Origin: Coxiellaceae bacterium
Lineage (GTDB): Bacteria > Pseudomonadota > Gammaproteobacteria > Coxiellales > Coxiellaceae
Length of the DNA stretch: 64,000 bases
Assembly (NCBI GenBank): GCA_011523685.1
Contig: WTGG01000020.1
Span: 228,848-292,847 of the forward strand
Reading direction: 5' to 3'
The notes under the pieces: generated by a model
Seen by the model: the letters and a program-made list of their open reading frames with translations, nothing else
Database searches by the model: none
Told to the model about the DNA's origin: nothing
Translations under genes and position numbers: made by a program
Shown here: in pieces, positions 18,989 to 27,939 of the stretch
Numbering within the stretch: the stretch's first letter is position 1
Layout: every line of letters starts with the position of its first letter

Positions 18989-19969
18989 TTATTTCCCCAA
19001 ACGCACGCGAGGATCGACCATCGCGTATGAAATATCGGTTAATATCAACCCCAAAATATAAAGCAGTGTTCCAATAAACACCATGGCACGCACCACACTG
19101 AAGTCTTGTTGCTGAATCGCGTCGATGGTGTAACTACCTAACCCTGGAATACCAAAAAAAGATTCCATGATTAAACTGCCTAAAAACAGCGAGGGTATGA
19201 TAACCACCACACCGGTCAATATAGGTAACATGCCATTTTTCAGCACGTGACTGAATAACACACGCATTTCGGACAGACCTTTAGCACGTGCTGTTCGCAC
19301 ATAGTCCTTTTGCATTTCTTCTAAGAAGATCGTGCGATACCATCGAACACCCATACCAATCCCACTAATCACACCAATCAATACGGGCAACACTAAAAAA
19401 CGCCAGGCTTGAAGACCACCTTGATAACCTGAGATAGGAACTAGCTGTAACCACTTCCCTAAAATGAACTGACCAATGATGATGTAAAACAGCCCTGAAA
19501 TCGACATGAGTATCACACACCCAATCACACCCAGCGTGTCTAAGTACGTTCCACGAAATAACACAATCAACAATGCTAGACTGATATTAACCATCAACCC
19601 GACTAATAACGTAGGCACAGCCAAAGCCAAACTTGGCCACATACGCTGCCCAATATCGTGACCAATATCTCGCCCTTGGTTCGATGATCCAAATTGAAAC
19701 GACAATAACTGTATGGTCTTTTGGAAAAATAATGTCTGGGTTATTTTAGCGACTGCCGGTGCTTGAGCATTATAAAACAATGGCAAGTTATAGCCCTGGT
19801 CCGCCTTCCACCGTTCAACGGAGGCTTGTGAGACGTGCTTATCGCCTAAATGCATTCTGGCCATATCGTCAGGCGTATTCACCATAAAAAACAAGGCAAA
19901 GGTAATGATATTCACACCAATGATAATAGGAATGGCATATAATACCCGTCGTATAATATAGACCCACAT
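18989..19969 (-). CDS. Peptide ABC transporter permease (YejB/DppB-like)
   Basis: 326 residues with the family N-terminus YIIRRVLYAIPIIIGVNIITF and six predicted membrane segments. The ATPase-contact loop is DYVRTARAKGLSEMRVLFSHVLKN (EAA-type, AxxxGL), and the end contains the usual VDPRVRLGK. The start ATG shares one base with the stop of the binding-protein gene (TAATG). Partner of the permease at 17605. Confidence 0.9.
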   Translation of the reverse strand: MWVYIIRRVLYAIPIIIGVNIITFALFFMVNTPDDMARMHLGDKHVSQASVERWKADQGYNLPLFYNAQAPAVAKITQTLFFQKTIQLLSFQFGSSNQGRDIGHDIGQRMWPSLALAVPTLLVGLMVNISLALLIVLFRGTYLDTLGVIGCVILMSISGLFYIIIGQFILGKWLQLVPISGYQGGLQAWRFLVLPVLIGVISGIGMGVRWYRTIFLEEMQKDYVRTARAKGLSEMRVLFSHVLKNGMLPILTGVVVIIPSLFLGSLIMESFFGIPGLGSYTIDAIQQQDFSVVRAMVFIGTLLYILGLILTDISYAMVDPRVRLGK

Positions 19970-22137
19970 TATGTTTTATCCTGTTTACGTTGAATCGCTG
20001 GGCGTCTTTCTCGGCGCCAATAACCTACCCCCAAGGGTAATACCAATATCACACCAACCCCCAACACCAACAACACTGGCCACACCCATGGTTGATTCCA
20101 TTCGTCTTGCGCAGCTTGTCGTTGTTTAGGATCTAGACGCTGATACTTCAAAGTATTGTTCGCCATCGCATTCGGTTTGGTGATCTGATTCCAGGTATGA
20201 CTCAATGTGAAATCAATTGGATGCACACCCCAGACCCAGGGTGTATCGCGCTGAAGAATGGTAACCATCTTTTTAATCACAGCTTCGCGCTGCTCACCAT
20301 CGGGTAGATAAATCATTTGTTCAAATAAACGATTAAATTCAGGATTATTATAATTTGCCGTATTCTCACCACCGAATTGCACCTTGCCATTGGGGCCATA
20401 CAATAAAAATAAAAAGTTTTCGGGATCAGGGTAATCTGCTAACCAACCCCAAGAAAATAATTGCACCTGACCTGTTTTGACTTTGTCACGAAAGCGGTTG
20501 TATTGCGTGCTGCGGATATCGAGTTGTATACCTATTTTGGCAAGCTGCTTTCGCGTCCATTGAAAACGAGCTTTATCATCAGCGCCCCCACCAGAAGACA
20601 CATCATAATGAATCACTAATGGTTGATGGGTAGCAGGGTCGACTCCACCTGGATACCCCGCTTTTTTCATGAGAGCCTGTGCTTCTGACAATGAACGACG
20701 CACTGCCTGCTGACCATCCCAACGATACACCGTTGAGTTCATACCCTGCTTACCACTATGAAAACCAGCGATACCCGGCGGGATAGGACTGTTCGCAGCA
20801 ATCCCTCGACCATTCATAAAAATGGCAATGTATTCTTCATAATCGATGGTCATCGCAATGGCTTGTCGTAAATACCGTGCGCGATCACTATCACCACCCA
20901 CCACAGGATCTAGCATATTGAAACCTAAGTAATACACCGATGGGCTAACCGTGGTTTGTAGACGAATGTGTTGTTGCTTCATGGCAGGCGTTAGCACAGG
21001 CACCCCATCCGCATCCAATTGCACGGCTTGATCAAAGCTATCTGCACTGATACCCGAATAATCGTAATAGCCTTGTAAAAACTTATTCCATCGCGGAATA
21101 CTCTCTTTCTCTAAGTGAAACTCAACACGATCGATAAACGGCATGGTTTTCCCAGCATCGGCTAAATAACCTGCTGATTGATCACCCTGCTCACCATCCG
21201 TGGGATAAGCCTCCCCTCTAAAAAGCGGATTACGCGATAACACCATGCGTTGATTCGGGTTATTTTCGATTAACTGATAGGGTCCTGTACCCACCGGATA
21301 CCAATCTAAATTGATATTATGCGGTTGCAATACAGGCTGCTGATAGAAGGCATCGACCTCCCAAGCAATGGGAGCAAAAAACGGCATGGCCAACCAATAC
21401 ATAAATTGTGGATACACGCCTTTTAATACGATTTGAAAATGGGTGGGACTAAGTACTTTGACACCAGGAAAATCAACCTGTCGTAAATCCAGCCAAGCAT
21501 CGGGTGACTGATCACGAGCTGTAGCGAGTTGTTGTGATAATTCAGACAGCCCGAGAATATGTTCACTCATCAATCCGTAGATCGGTGAGTGCACCCAAGG
21601 TGCAGCGATGCGTTTAATTTCATACGCATAATCTTCTGCGGTTAACTCTCGAGTACCCTCATGAGCAAATGCTGTTAGATCGTAATAGGTTTGATTATTG
21701 GGAAGATCATGATAACGAAATGCACCGGATGCATCTTTAGCAAACGCCGGGCTTGCTTGAAAACGAATACCTGACTGGATGTGAATATCATAGACACTGT
21801 ATGTCACCGCATCAGGAGGTGTCGTTGACGGCAACGGCTGCCACTGCGCATCATAAAAGCTCACCACAGGCATCTTACTCGCGGTCAGCGGCTCCAACAC
21901 ATAGGGACGTTTAAGGTAATGGTATTGCAACAGCGGTTCATAGATTTGCGCTATGAATTGTAATTCGTTGGATGAATACGCTTTCGCTGGATCAAGAGTT
22001 TTGGGTGGGCCGGCAAAAGAACTATAGCGTGTATTAGCGGACGTTGATGTGGGGTGCGGATGATTCCATTGCGCCATCACACTGCTACACAAACAGCACG
22101 CGATAATAACGCATTTAACCTTCCATGATTGCTTCAT
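19969..22137 (-). CDS. Family 5 solute-binding protein with C-terminal membrane anchor
   Basis: First gene of the importer operon; 722 residues, longer than E. coli YejA (about 600). Signal peptide VIIACCLCSSVMA, not a lipobox. GPPKTLDPAKAYSSNELQFIAQIYEPLL and YPVGTGPYQL are typical of the SBP_bac_5 family. Residues about 684-706 (WPVLLVLGVGVILVLPLG) form a hydrophobic helix followed by the basic tail YWRRERRPAIQRKQDKT. The protein is therefore probably tethered to the inner membrane with its domain in the periplasm. Such an anchor is uncommon for this family in Gram-negative bacteria. Confidence 0.88.
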   Translation of the reverse strand: MKQSWKVKCVIIACCLCSSVMAQWNHPHPTSTSANTRYSSFAGPPKTLDPAKAYSSNELQFIAQIYEPLLQYHYLKRPYVLEPLTASKMPVVSFYDAQWQPLPSTTPPDAVTYSVYDIHIQSGIRFQASPAFAKDASGAFRYHDLPNNQTYYDLTAFAHEGTRELTAEDYAYEIKRIAAPWVHSPIYGLMSEHILGLSELSQQLATARDQSPDAWLDLRQVDFPGVKVLSPTHFQIVLKGVYPQFMYWLAMPFFAPIAWEVDAFYQQPVLQPHNINLDWYPVGTGPYQLIENNPNQRMVLSRNPLFRGEAYPTDGEQGDQSAGYLADAGKTMPFIDRVEFHLEKESIPRWNKFLQGYYDYSGISADSFDQAVQLDADGVPVLTPAMKQQHIRLQTTVSPSVYYLGFNMLDPVVGGDSDRARYLRQAIAMTIDYEEYIAIFMNGRGIAANSPIPPGIAGFHSGKQGMNSTVYRWDGQQAVRRSLSEAQALMKKAGYPGGVDPATHQPLVIHYDVSSGGGADDKARFQWTRKQLAKIGIQLDIRSTQYNRFRDKVKTGQVQLFSWGWLADYPDPENFLFLLYGPNGKVQFGGENTANYNNPEFNRLFEQMIYLPDGEQREAVIKKMVTILQRDTPWVWGVHPIDFTLSHTWNQITKPNAMANNTLKYQRLDPKQRQAAQDEWNQPWVWPVLLVLGVGVILVLPLGVGYWRRERRPAIQRKQDKT

Positions 22138-22248
22138 GCTTCATTCACCGACTGACTCCCTAGAGGCAGTATACCGAAAATCATCGGAATGTGCTGCTGA
22201 ATCTTATCCGATTATCTCTGAACGCTTATAAGACGATAATTTAAAGAT

Positions 22249-22914
22249 TTAAGGACCAGGGATTAATTCGGAAAAACACTCAATCACTGACTCAACACCC
22301 AGCGCAGTTAATTCAGCACGGTGATGATCTCTCAGATGAGCGGGTGTTCCAGCAGTATACCCATAAACCGTTAACCCCGCTGCAATGGCTGACTGGACAC
22401 CTACCGCACTATCTTCAATCACGCAGACATCTATCGGGTTAAGCTGCAAGTCTCGCAAGCACTTTTGATAGACATCAGGCGCGGGTTTATGATGCTCAAC
22501 CGACTCAAAAGTAAATAACCTCTCCGATGAAAAATAGGACATCAGTCGTTTTGCTGACAAGAAATGCGTAATGTTACTCTGCCGATTGGCTGAACAAATA
22601 CTCACGCTATCACAATGATTAATGAGCGAAACGAGATAACGATCGATAGTGCCGAATTCCGCTAGATCTTCAAGGCACTGCTCGTCATAAGCACTGAAAA
22701 AATTCACTGGAATAGTATCATGTCGTTTTGGGTCACGAGTATGGTTTAATAACTTGGCGATATTTCTAATCGTCAAACCCAGAAATCGCTCAAAGCATTC
22801 ATCAATAGAAAACTCATAACCATAAGCTCTTATAACTTTACAAAATAACCGATAAGTAATCCATTGCGCGTTTTGTGCAATCACGCCATCAAAATCAAAA
22901 ATAAAGTGTTTCAT
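22249..22914 (-). CDS. HAD-family phosphatase/phosphomutase
   Basis: 221 residues. HAD motif I FDFDGVIA, motif II SICSANR, motif III Lys in EHHKPAPDVY, and motif IV CVIEDSAVGVQSA, with a helical cap between I and II. This layout matches the beta-phosphoglucomutase/phosphoglycolate phosphatase subgroup; substrate unknown. I chose the second ATG (22914), 8 nt after AAGGA; the first (22920) is too close. It lies 111 bp downstream of the ABC operon start and is transcribed the same way, away from the MFS gene. Confidence 0.85.
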   Translation of the reverse strand: MKHFIFDFDGVIAQNAQWITYRLFCKVIRAYGYEFSIDECFERFLGLTIRNIAKLLNHTRDPKRHDTIPVNFFSAYDEQCLEDLAEFGTIDRYLVSLINHCDSVSICSANRQSNITHFLSAKRLMSYFSSERLFTFESVEHHKPAPDVYQKCLRDLQLNPIDVCVIEDSAVGVQSAIAAGLTVYGYTAGTPAHLRDHHRAELTALGVESVIECFSELIPGP

Positions 22915-23222
22915 AGTCATAGTCCTTCAAATTCAAGATTATTGTAATAAAAATTATTGAACACACACTATGATGAACAACACACACTTTCAAGCCATTT
23001 GATGGAGATCGAGCTGCAGGTAGTGTTTAATGTAATTGCCATCGGCAACTTAAATGCACGATAAAAAACCCATAGTGATACACCATCAATCAATAAAACG
23101 CCTAAAAACCCCATATAAACAACTCACGAAAATACATCTCTACGATACCATCCTATTAATTTCTAATACGCTTCAATACCTTTCTAAATTATTCATAGTT
23201 TATGGTGCGCAAAGTATCCTAT

Positions 23223-23250
23223 TTGCTGCTATCAATAAAACTGCTATGAT
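23223..23250 (+). promoter_or_regulatory. Candidate promoter of the MFS gene; rest of 22915-23275 holds no clear gene
   Basis: TTGCTG (23223-23228), 16 nt, TATGAT (23245-23250), followed by AAGGAGG at 23263-23269 and the ATG at 23276, so the leader would be about 20 nt. The frame upstream of 23276 stays open to 23054, but its translation does not look like a transporter N-terminus and has no ribosome-binding site. I see no other feature in the 361-bp divergent gap. Confidence 0.45.
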
Positions 23251-23275
23251 CATGTCTGGATCAAGGAGGATCACC

Positions 23276-24574
23276 ATGAAAAAAACCTATCATCGCTGGA
23301 TCGTTGTTTCCTTACTATTCATTATCTGCGTATTGAACTACATCGATAGAGACTCCATCAGCTTTTCTATTAATGCCATTGCTGGTGAATTCCACCTCAA
23401 CCCATTAGACATGGGATGGATGATGGGTATTTTTGGAATAGGCTATCTTATTACGACTTTTTTCAGTGGCTTCATCATTGACCGCACAGGGTCACGTCTG
23501 ATCTTATGGGTATCCGTGTTATTTTGGTCCATAGCGATGATAATGACCGGCCTGACACCAGTTGTTTTACTCATCTATTTTGCAAGGTTAATCTTAGGTC
23601 TGGCAGAAGGGCCTAATTTTCCCGCCATGACCCGAGCAATGGCAGATTGGCTGCCTCAGAAACAACAAAGCTCAGCCTTCTCATGGGCATTAGCTGCGGT
23701 CCCTTTTGGCTTGATGATAGGTGGTCCTATCGTATCACAACTCATCACTCACTATTCTTGGCGAGCCATGTTTATCATTCTCGGTTGCACATCCCTGCTA
23801 TGGATACCCATCTGGTTACTGTTTTTCACAAACCGACCATCGGAATCACGCTATGTTAATGCAAGCGAATTAGACCTTATCACTATCAATAAACCGGCTC
23901 ATGATGCACCTAAGATTCCGTTTAAAACTGCCTGTAGTTTTATCTTTAGCAACCCCACCTTACTCGTAAACTACTATGCTTTTTTTGTATTTGGCTACTT
24001 TCTATACTTCATGATGTCATGGCTTCCCAATTACTTAGAGCAAGTGGGTCATATGAGCCTTGCCTCTGCCGGCTGGTTCTCGACACTACCTTGGGGGTTA
24101 TCCGTCATTAGCTTAATTAGTGTGGGGTACTTATCGGATTGGTTACATAAAAAAACCGGCAAATCCCGTGTTTCTAAATCGTATGTTATCTTCTTTACTC
24201 AATGCATTGCTGGCCTACTATTGATACCTGTCATCATGATCCACCACCAATCATTATCACTGGCGCTGTTAGCGATTTCTGTCGCTGTATTACTGGCAGG
24301 CAATGCCGCCTACTTTACCATCAACATGGATATTGCTCATGAATACACAGGTTCTGCTATTGGGGTGATGGATGCTTTTTTTTCCACAGCAACCTTACTT
24401 GCACCAACACTGTCGGGATTTTTAATTCAAATCACCGGCCACTATGACATGCCCATACTCTTGTTAATCGGTCTTTGTTTAAGTTCTGCCATACTGGTGC
24501 TGTGTTTTCACCAGCCTGAACGTTATGGCAGCTTAAAAACATTCAATGAATCGAAGACGTCAGTCTCTCATTAA
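23276..24574 (+). CDS. MFS transporter, anion:cation symporter (ACS) type
   Basis: 432 residues and 12 predicted membrane segments. VLNYIDRDSISFSINAI at helix 1, FSGFIIDRTGSR (the helix 2-3 loop) and ARLILGLAEGPNFPAMTRAMADWLP in helix 4 are typical of ACS-family importers of sugar acids and organic anions such as hexuronates. Start ATG 23276 has a perfect AAGGAGG site 6 nt upstream. Divergent from the HAD gene. Substrate is not readable from sequence. Confidence 0.87.
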   Translation: MKKTYHRWIVVSLLFIICVLNYIDRDSISFSINAIAGEFHLNPLDMGWMMGIFGIGYLITTFFSGFIIDRTGSRLILWVSVLFWSIAMIMTGLTPVVLLIYFARLILGLAEGPNFPAMTRAMADWLPQKQQSSAFSWALAAVPFGLMIGGPIVSQLITHYSWRAMFIILGCTSLLWIPIWLLFFTNRPSESRYVNASELDLITINKPAHDAPKIPFKTACSFIFSNPTLLVNYYAFFVFGYFLYFMMSWLPNYLEQVGHMSLASAGWFSTLPWGLSVISLISVGYLSDWLHKKTGKSRVSKSYVIFFTQCIAGLLLIPVIMIHHQSLSLALLAISVAVLLAGNAAYFTINMDIAHEYTGSAIGVMDAFFSTATLLAPTLSGFLIQITGHYDMPILLLIGLCLSSAILVLCFHQPERYGSLKTFNESKTSVSH

Positions 24575-24633
24575 CTGTGCTCTAACAACGATTACATACA
24601 GAGTGGTTTAAAAGCTTTACTTTTCGCAGCCCT

Positions 24634-24802
24634 TCACATGATTAAATCTTCAACGCTAAATTTAATAGTAGTCATCTTAGCCGTCGTAATTGAATCATTG
24701 ATCTCACGCAGCCTATCAGACGGATAGGGACTGTTTGGTTTTTCCCAAAACTTTTTTGAGCATCTCATGATCTTCAGTGCTATCGTTTATGATTTTTGCT
24801 TC
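24634..24802 (-). pseudogene. Frameshifted protein scrap
   Basis: Two adjacent minus-strand frames of about 28 codons each look coding but sit in different frames: EAKIINDSTEDHEMLKK onward (24802 to 24716), then SDRLREINDSITTAKM onward, ending FSVEDLIM and a stop at 24634. Together they look like the end of a small protein broken by one frameshift. No family assigned; this could be chance. Confidence 0.25.
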
Positions 24803-24827
24803 TCAGGGATAGAGAATACATCTATTA

Positions 24828-25856
24828 TCACGCATGACCCTCTCCTGCTAGACGGATTAAATCAGGGGAACTCTTATTCAATTCTGAAAAAGCTTTCAAT
24901 GTCATAAAAATTTCTTCGATGCACCGAGCTTTTTTCTTGCAACTCTCCTCACCCATGGATAAGTGCATATTATAAGTTAACCAATGAATCATACTACCAT
25001 ATACACTGATCAATGCTGGGCGTACATGTGCCAGATTGAGCCTTCCACCGAAGTTTAAATAGTGGTTAATCATGGATTGATAATTATCGAAAGAAAAATC
25101 ATCGCCTCCAAACCCACTCCAACTTAAACAAGTCCTTATAACATCACGCGTCTGATTGATGTATCTTACTGTTTCCCAATCAACGATTGACGGTTGATTG
25201 TCTTTGGACCAAATCACATTCATCTGATCAAGGTCACCGTGCGTTAATACGGTATCTTTCTCAAGCAGTGGAATGACACTGTGGTACGCTTGATTAGCCG
25301 CATGGATTTGAGTCTGTAGCTGACTCAAGTCATGAGCGTAAGGTAACTGTTGCTTGATCACTTGAGTGAATAGTGTATTGAGTGACTCACTCGAGTGTCT
25401 ATCAAAACGAAGCTGTCTCAAATTAGGCAGCTCAATTTTCATAGCATGTATTTTTGCCAGTATTTTTGCGATGGTCTTGGCATGTGAGAGAGAAACCTCG
25501 TATCGAGATAGTGTCTTACCTTCTACCCAAGGATACAATAAATAGCCTTGCTGGCCAAATGCAATAAGATAACGGTTGTCTTTAGCCATCGCTGAAACAG
25601 CCGGGATACCGAGTGATTTAAAACGCTCGGCTAAAGTTTCAGTAAGCTCATACTTCTTAATCACTTGCTGACTACTACAATCAAGATCGGATGATAATTG
25701 CTTAATCGCATAGCTAGAATTAGCATTTGTTACCTTCCAAATCCGGGAACCGCCCCGACTTCCAAATATTTCAATCGGATCACTGCTTAGTGAGCCAATA
25801 TCATAGTAAACCAATAGTTGTTTTAAGTGATCATCATTCATCATAGAATCCGTCAT
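24828..25856 (-). CDS. Aminoglycoside phosphotransferase (APH)-fold kinase
   Basis: 342 residues. Lys of the N-lobe in SYAIKQLS, catalytic loop THGDLDQMNV (HxDxxxxN complete) and metal-binding SIVDWETV. This is the APH/choline-kinase fold (PF01636-like), also used for homoserine, methylthioribose and small-molecule kinases, so antibiotic resistance should not be assumed. Last gene of the 28321-24828 operon, 32 bp after the previous APH-like gene. Confidence 0.82.
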   Translation of the reverse strand: MTDSMMNDDHLKQLLVYYDIGSLSSDPIEIFGSRGGSRIWKVTNANSSYAIKQLSSDLDCSSQQVIKKYELTETLAERFKSLGIPAVSAMAKDNRYLIAFGQQGYLLYPWVEGKTLSRYEVSLSHAKTIAKILAKIHAMKIELPNLRQLRFDRHSSESLNTLFTQVIKQQLPYAHDLSQLQTQIHAANQAYHSVIPLLEKDTVLTHGDLDQMNVIWSKDNQPSIVDWETVRYINQTRDVIRTCLSWSGFGGDDFSFDNYQSMINHYLNFGGRLNLAHVRPALISVYGSMIHWLTYNMHLSMGEESCKKKARCIEEIFMTLKAFSELNKSSPDLIRLAGEGHA

Positions 25857-25888
25857 ACCAATGTATGAATCTCAAACTAAGTTGATTG

Positions 25889-26860
25889 CTAGCATCTCAT
25901 GCTCTGTAACAATGTTTCCAATGTGTATATTAATTTCGCCACATAGCCATTATTGATTAATACGCTACCACACGCTTGAACTAAACGGTATTGTGACAAA
26001 GCACCATACACAGGCCATAATTGAGTGGCTATCGATAGTGCATCAACGAGCCTATCTTCGTTTTCTCGCACCAAAAAAGCCTCTAAAGCAGACATTCGAA
26101 TGGCGGCATAAACTGCATCACTAAATGAGACTCTATGATGTTTTTCTAAAACATACAGGTAGTTCACGACTGAAAACAAAGGGTGTGAAATAACAATCTC
26201 ACCCACGTCAATCAATGTGATCCTCTGTGTGGTTGAGTCAATTAATAAATTATTATCATTGCAATCGGGTTGAACAAAACTGGGCGGGATATTATAGGAC
26301 TGCAGCTTTTCACAGAGCGCCTGTATGGCTGGAACAACGGCCATTAATAGGTGATATAATTCCTCATCGATAGCAATAGCCTCCCAAAAATTTTGATTCC
26401 GTATAAATTCCTCAAAGATTGACGGCATGTTTTCTAATCGCCAATCAGGAACGCCTAGATTCAACAGTGGTGACAGATGGTGCGCAACGTCCATTTGCCA
26501 TTGAGTAAATTGCTGAATACCTTGACAAGCCAAGGAGGTATCGAAGTTGCTCTTTAATAGTGAGCGCAGTGTTACGCCGGCATCTTTCATCAGAAAGCTA
26601 TGTAATGGCGTATTAACACCAACTATTGTCGGGACATGGCAAGCATACTCTGATTGCATGACCTCAATGATCGGCGCTTCAAGAGCCAGTCGATCAGGTG
26701 TTGTTTTTAAATAGATCGCGCCTTTATCGGTATGAAACCGAACAACTTCAGACCAAGGAGTACTCATCACAATCTCTGGCTCCGACAACTCCTTTGCTAT
26801 TCCTCGCTCTAAGACATATTGACGTACCCAAACTTGTGCTGCTGTGTTCTTATCGCTCAT
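25889..26860 (-). CDS. APH-like kinase with altered catalytic loop
   Basis: 323 residues. ATG 26860 overlaps the GNAT stop by 11 nt. The N-lobe contains IYLKTTPDRLALEAPIIEVM. The catalytic loop reads FVQPDCNDNNLL, so the usual HxD is QxD; the Asp and the Asn five residues later are kept. The metal Asp is in TLIDVGEIVI. It probably has the APH fold, with substrate unknown. The His-to-Gln change is not always inactivating. It is distinct in sequence from the second APH-like gene downstream, so the two are not a recent duplication. Confidence 0.75.
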   Translation of the reverse strand: MSDKNTAAQVWVRQYVLERGIAKELSEPEIVMSTPWSEVVRFHTDKGAIYLKTTPDRLALEAPIIEVMQSEYACHVPTIVGVNTPLHSFLMKDAGVTLRSLLKSNFDTSLACQGIQQFTQWQMDVAHHLSPLLNLGVPDWRLENMPSIFEEFIRNQNFWEAIAIDEELYHLLMAVVPAIQALCEKLQSYNIPPSFVQPDCNDNNLLIDSTTQRITLIDVGEIVISHPLFSVVNYLYVLEKHHRVSFSDAVYAAIRMSALEAFLVRENEDRLVDALSIATQLWPVYGALSQYRLVQACGSVLINNGYVAKLIYTLETLLQSMRC

Positions 26861-27398
26861 CTTCACCCTGTTTGATGCTGTAACAAGGAAGGCGGTGGCC
26901 TTTATGTTGTATTGTACCACTATATATCATAGGCGTTTTTTCCAAGACACGAATAGAGCGCTCATTACCCGGATGAATAGGTGCAATGATTTCGGGGATT
27001 TTTTTCACGGTTAAGCCCCACTGTATTAGTGCGTTTGCACATTCAGTGGCATAGCCTTTACCCCAATAACGACGATAAAAGCGATAAGCCAATTCGATCA
27101 GAGGTTGTGTGATATCAAAACTGTGATGAAAAAGTCCCGCTTGTCCCAAAAAGTCCTGCGAGTTTTTTTCCCAAGCACAAAAAAAACCTAAACCATGGTT
27201 GTCATAATATTCCTGAGCTAATCTAACATGCTCTTGGACTTGCTCCTTGGTTTGCACCTCACCCGCACCAAAAGGCTGCCCAAAACCGCCAACACAGCGC
27301 ATTACTTCAGGATCCGTTCTGAGCTGCAATAGGTGTGGATAATCGGCTGACTGGGGCACAGTGAGGATGACTCTTTCTGTTTCAAGTATCACGTTCAT
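26850..27398 (-). CDS. GNAT acetyltransferase, RimJ/RimL type
   Basis: 182 residues. LETERVILTVPQSADYPHLLQL at the N-terminus, the acetyl-CoA loop RRYWGKGYATECANALI (R/Q-x-x-G-x-G/A) and PGNERSIRVLEK near the end are typical of the RimL-like subgroup that acetylates protein N-termini or small amines. I chose ATG 27398; a TTG two codons earlier is possible. The start lies inside the end of the P-loop gene and the stop inside the start of the APH-like gene, so translation of all three is likely coupled. Confidence 0.83.
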   Translation of the reverse strand: MNVILETERVILTVPQSADYPHLLQLRTDPEVMRCVGGFGQPFGAGEVQTKEQVQEHVRLAQEYYDNHGLGFFCAWEKNSQDFLGQAGLFHHSFDITQPLIELAYRFYRRYWGKGYATECANALIQWGLTVKKIPEIIAPIHPGNERSIRVLEKTPMIYSGTIQHKGHRLPCYSIKQGEDER

Positions 27399-27939
27399 TG
27401 ACAATACCCGTTATGGTCTCAGCAATAAAAATAGCGCGCTCTTCAACCGAGACATAAGGTAACTCAATCAACTCATAACCTAGCTCTTGATAAATGATTT
27501 TTAAATTATCGCCAAATGCTTTTGCCTGCTGGAACGAGATGGTTCTATCCTCATCATTGCTATAAATGGCTTCCCAGCTCGGCGTAAAAAAGACCGTCTT
27601 ATTATACCGATAAAGCTGTGCTGCTTTCACTTCAGAGCCATGTGCAAGACCAAAACAATCCGAATAAGCTAATAGGTCTGGGATTCCACGATCGAACAAA
27701 TGTGGTATTTGAGCATCGGCTTCGATAAAGTCATTCATCGCGCGTGATAGCATCAACTCTTTAAAGAGTTGCGGTTTTTTGTCGTACAGGCCATCGCCAT
27801 CAATAGCGCGTTGCTGCGCTATAATAGCTCTTGCAAACTCTGCAACACAACTAATACCCTTTGCTTTTATGGCGTCTAATAGAGCACTTTTCCCACTGCC
27901 TGGGGCTCCTGTCACAACAAAACAATGCTCTTTAATCAT
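27382..27939 (-). CDS. P-loop ATPase/kinase (AAA_28-like)
   Basis: 185 residues. Walker A VVTGAPGSGKSALLD near residue 8, an EFARAIIAQQR helix, and HLFDRGIPDLLAY, a motif seen in small NTPase/kinases of the AAA_28 group. ATG 27939 overlaps the ParB-like stop by 8 nt; the frame open to 28071 only reads through that gene. Probably a nucleotide or small-molecule kinase or NTPase; substrate unknown. Confidence 0.78.
   Translation of the reverse strand: MIKEHCFVVTGAPGSGKSALLDAIKAKGISCVAEFARAIIAQQRAIDGDGLYDKKPQLFKELMLSRAMNDFIEADAQIPHLFDRGIPDLLAYSDCFGLAHGSEVKAAQLYRYNKTVFFTPSWEAIYSNDEDRTISFQQAKAFGDNLKIIYQELGYELIELPYVSVEERAIFIAETITGIVNERDT

Noticed and set aside
23054..23275. N-terminal extension of the MFS gene
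   Set aside because: A perfect ribosome-binding site precedes ATG 23276, and the upstream translation does not resemble a transporter.
24828..26860. Aminoglycoside resistance genes
   Set aside because: The APH fold is shared by many small-molecule kinases; nothing in the sequence shows drug specificity.
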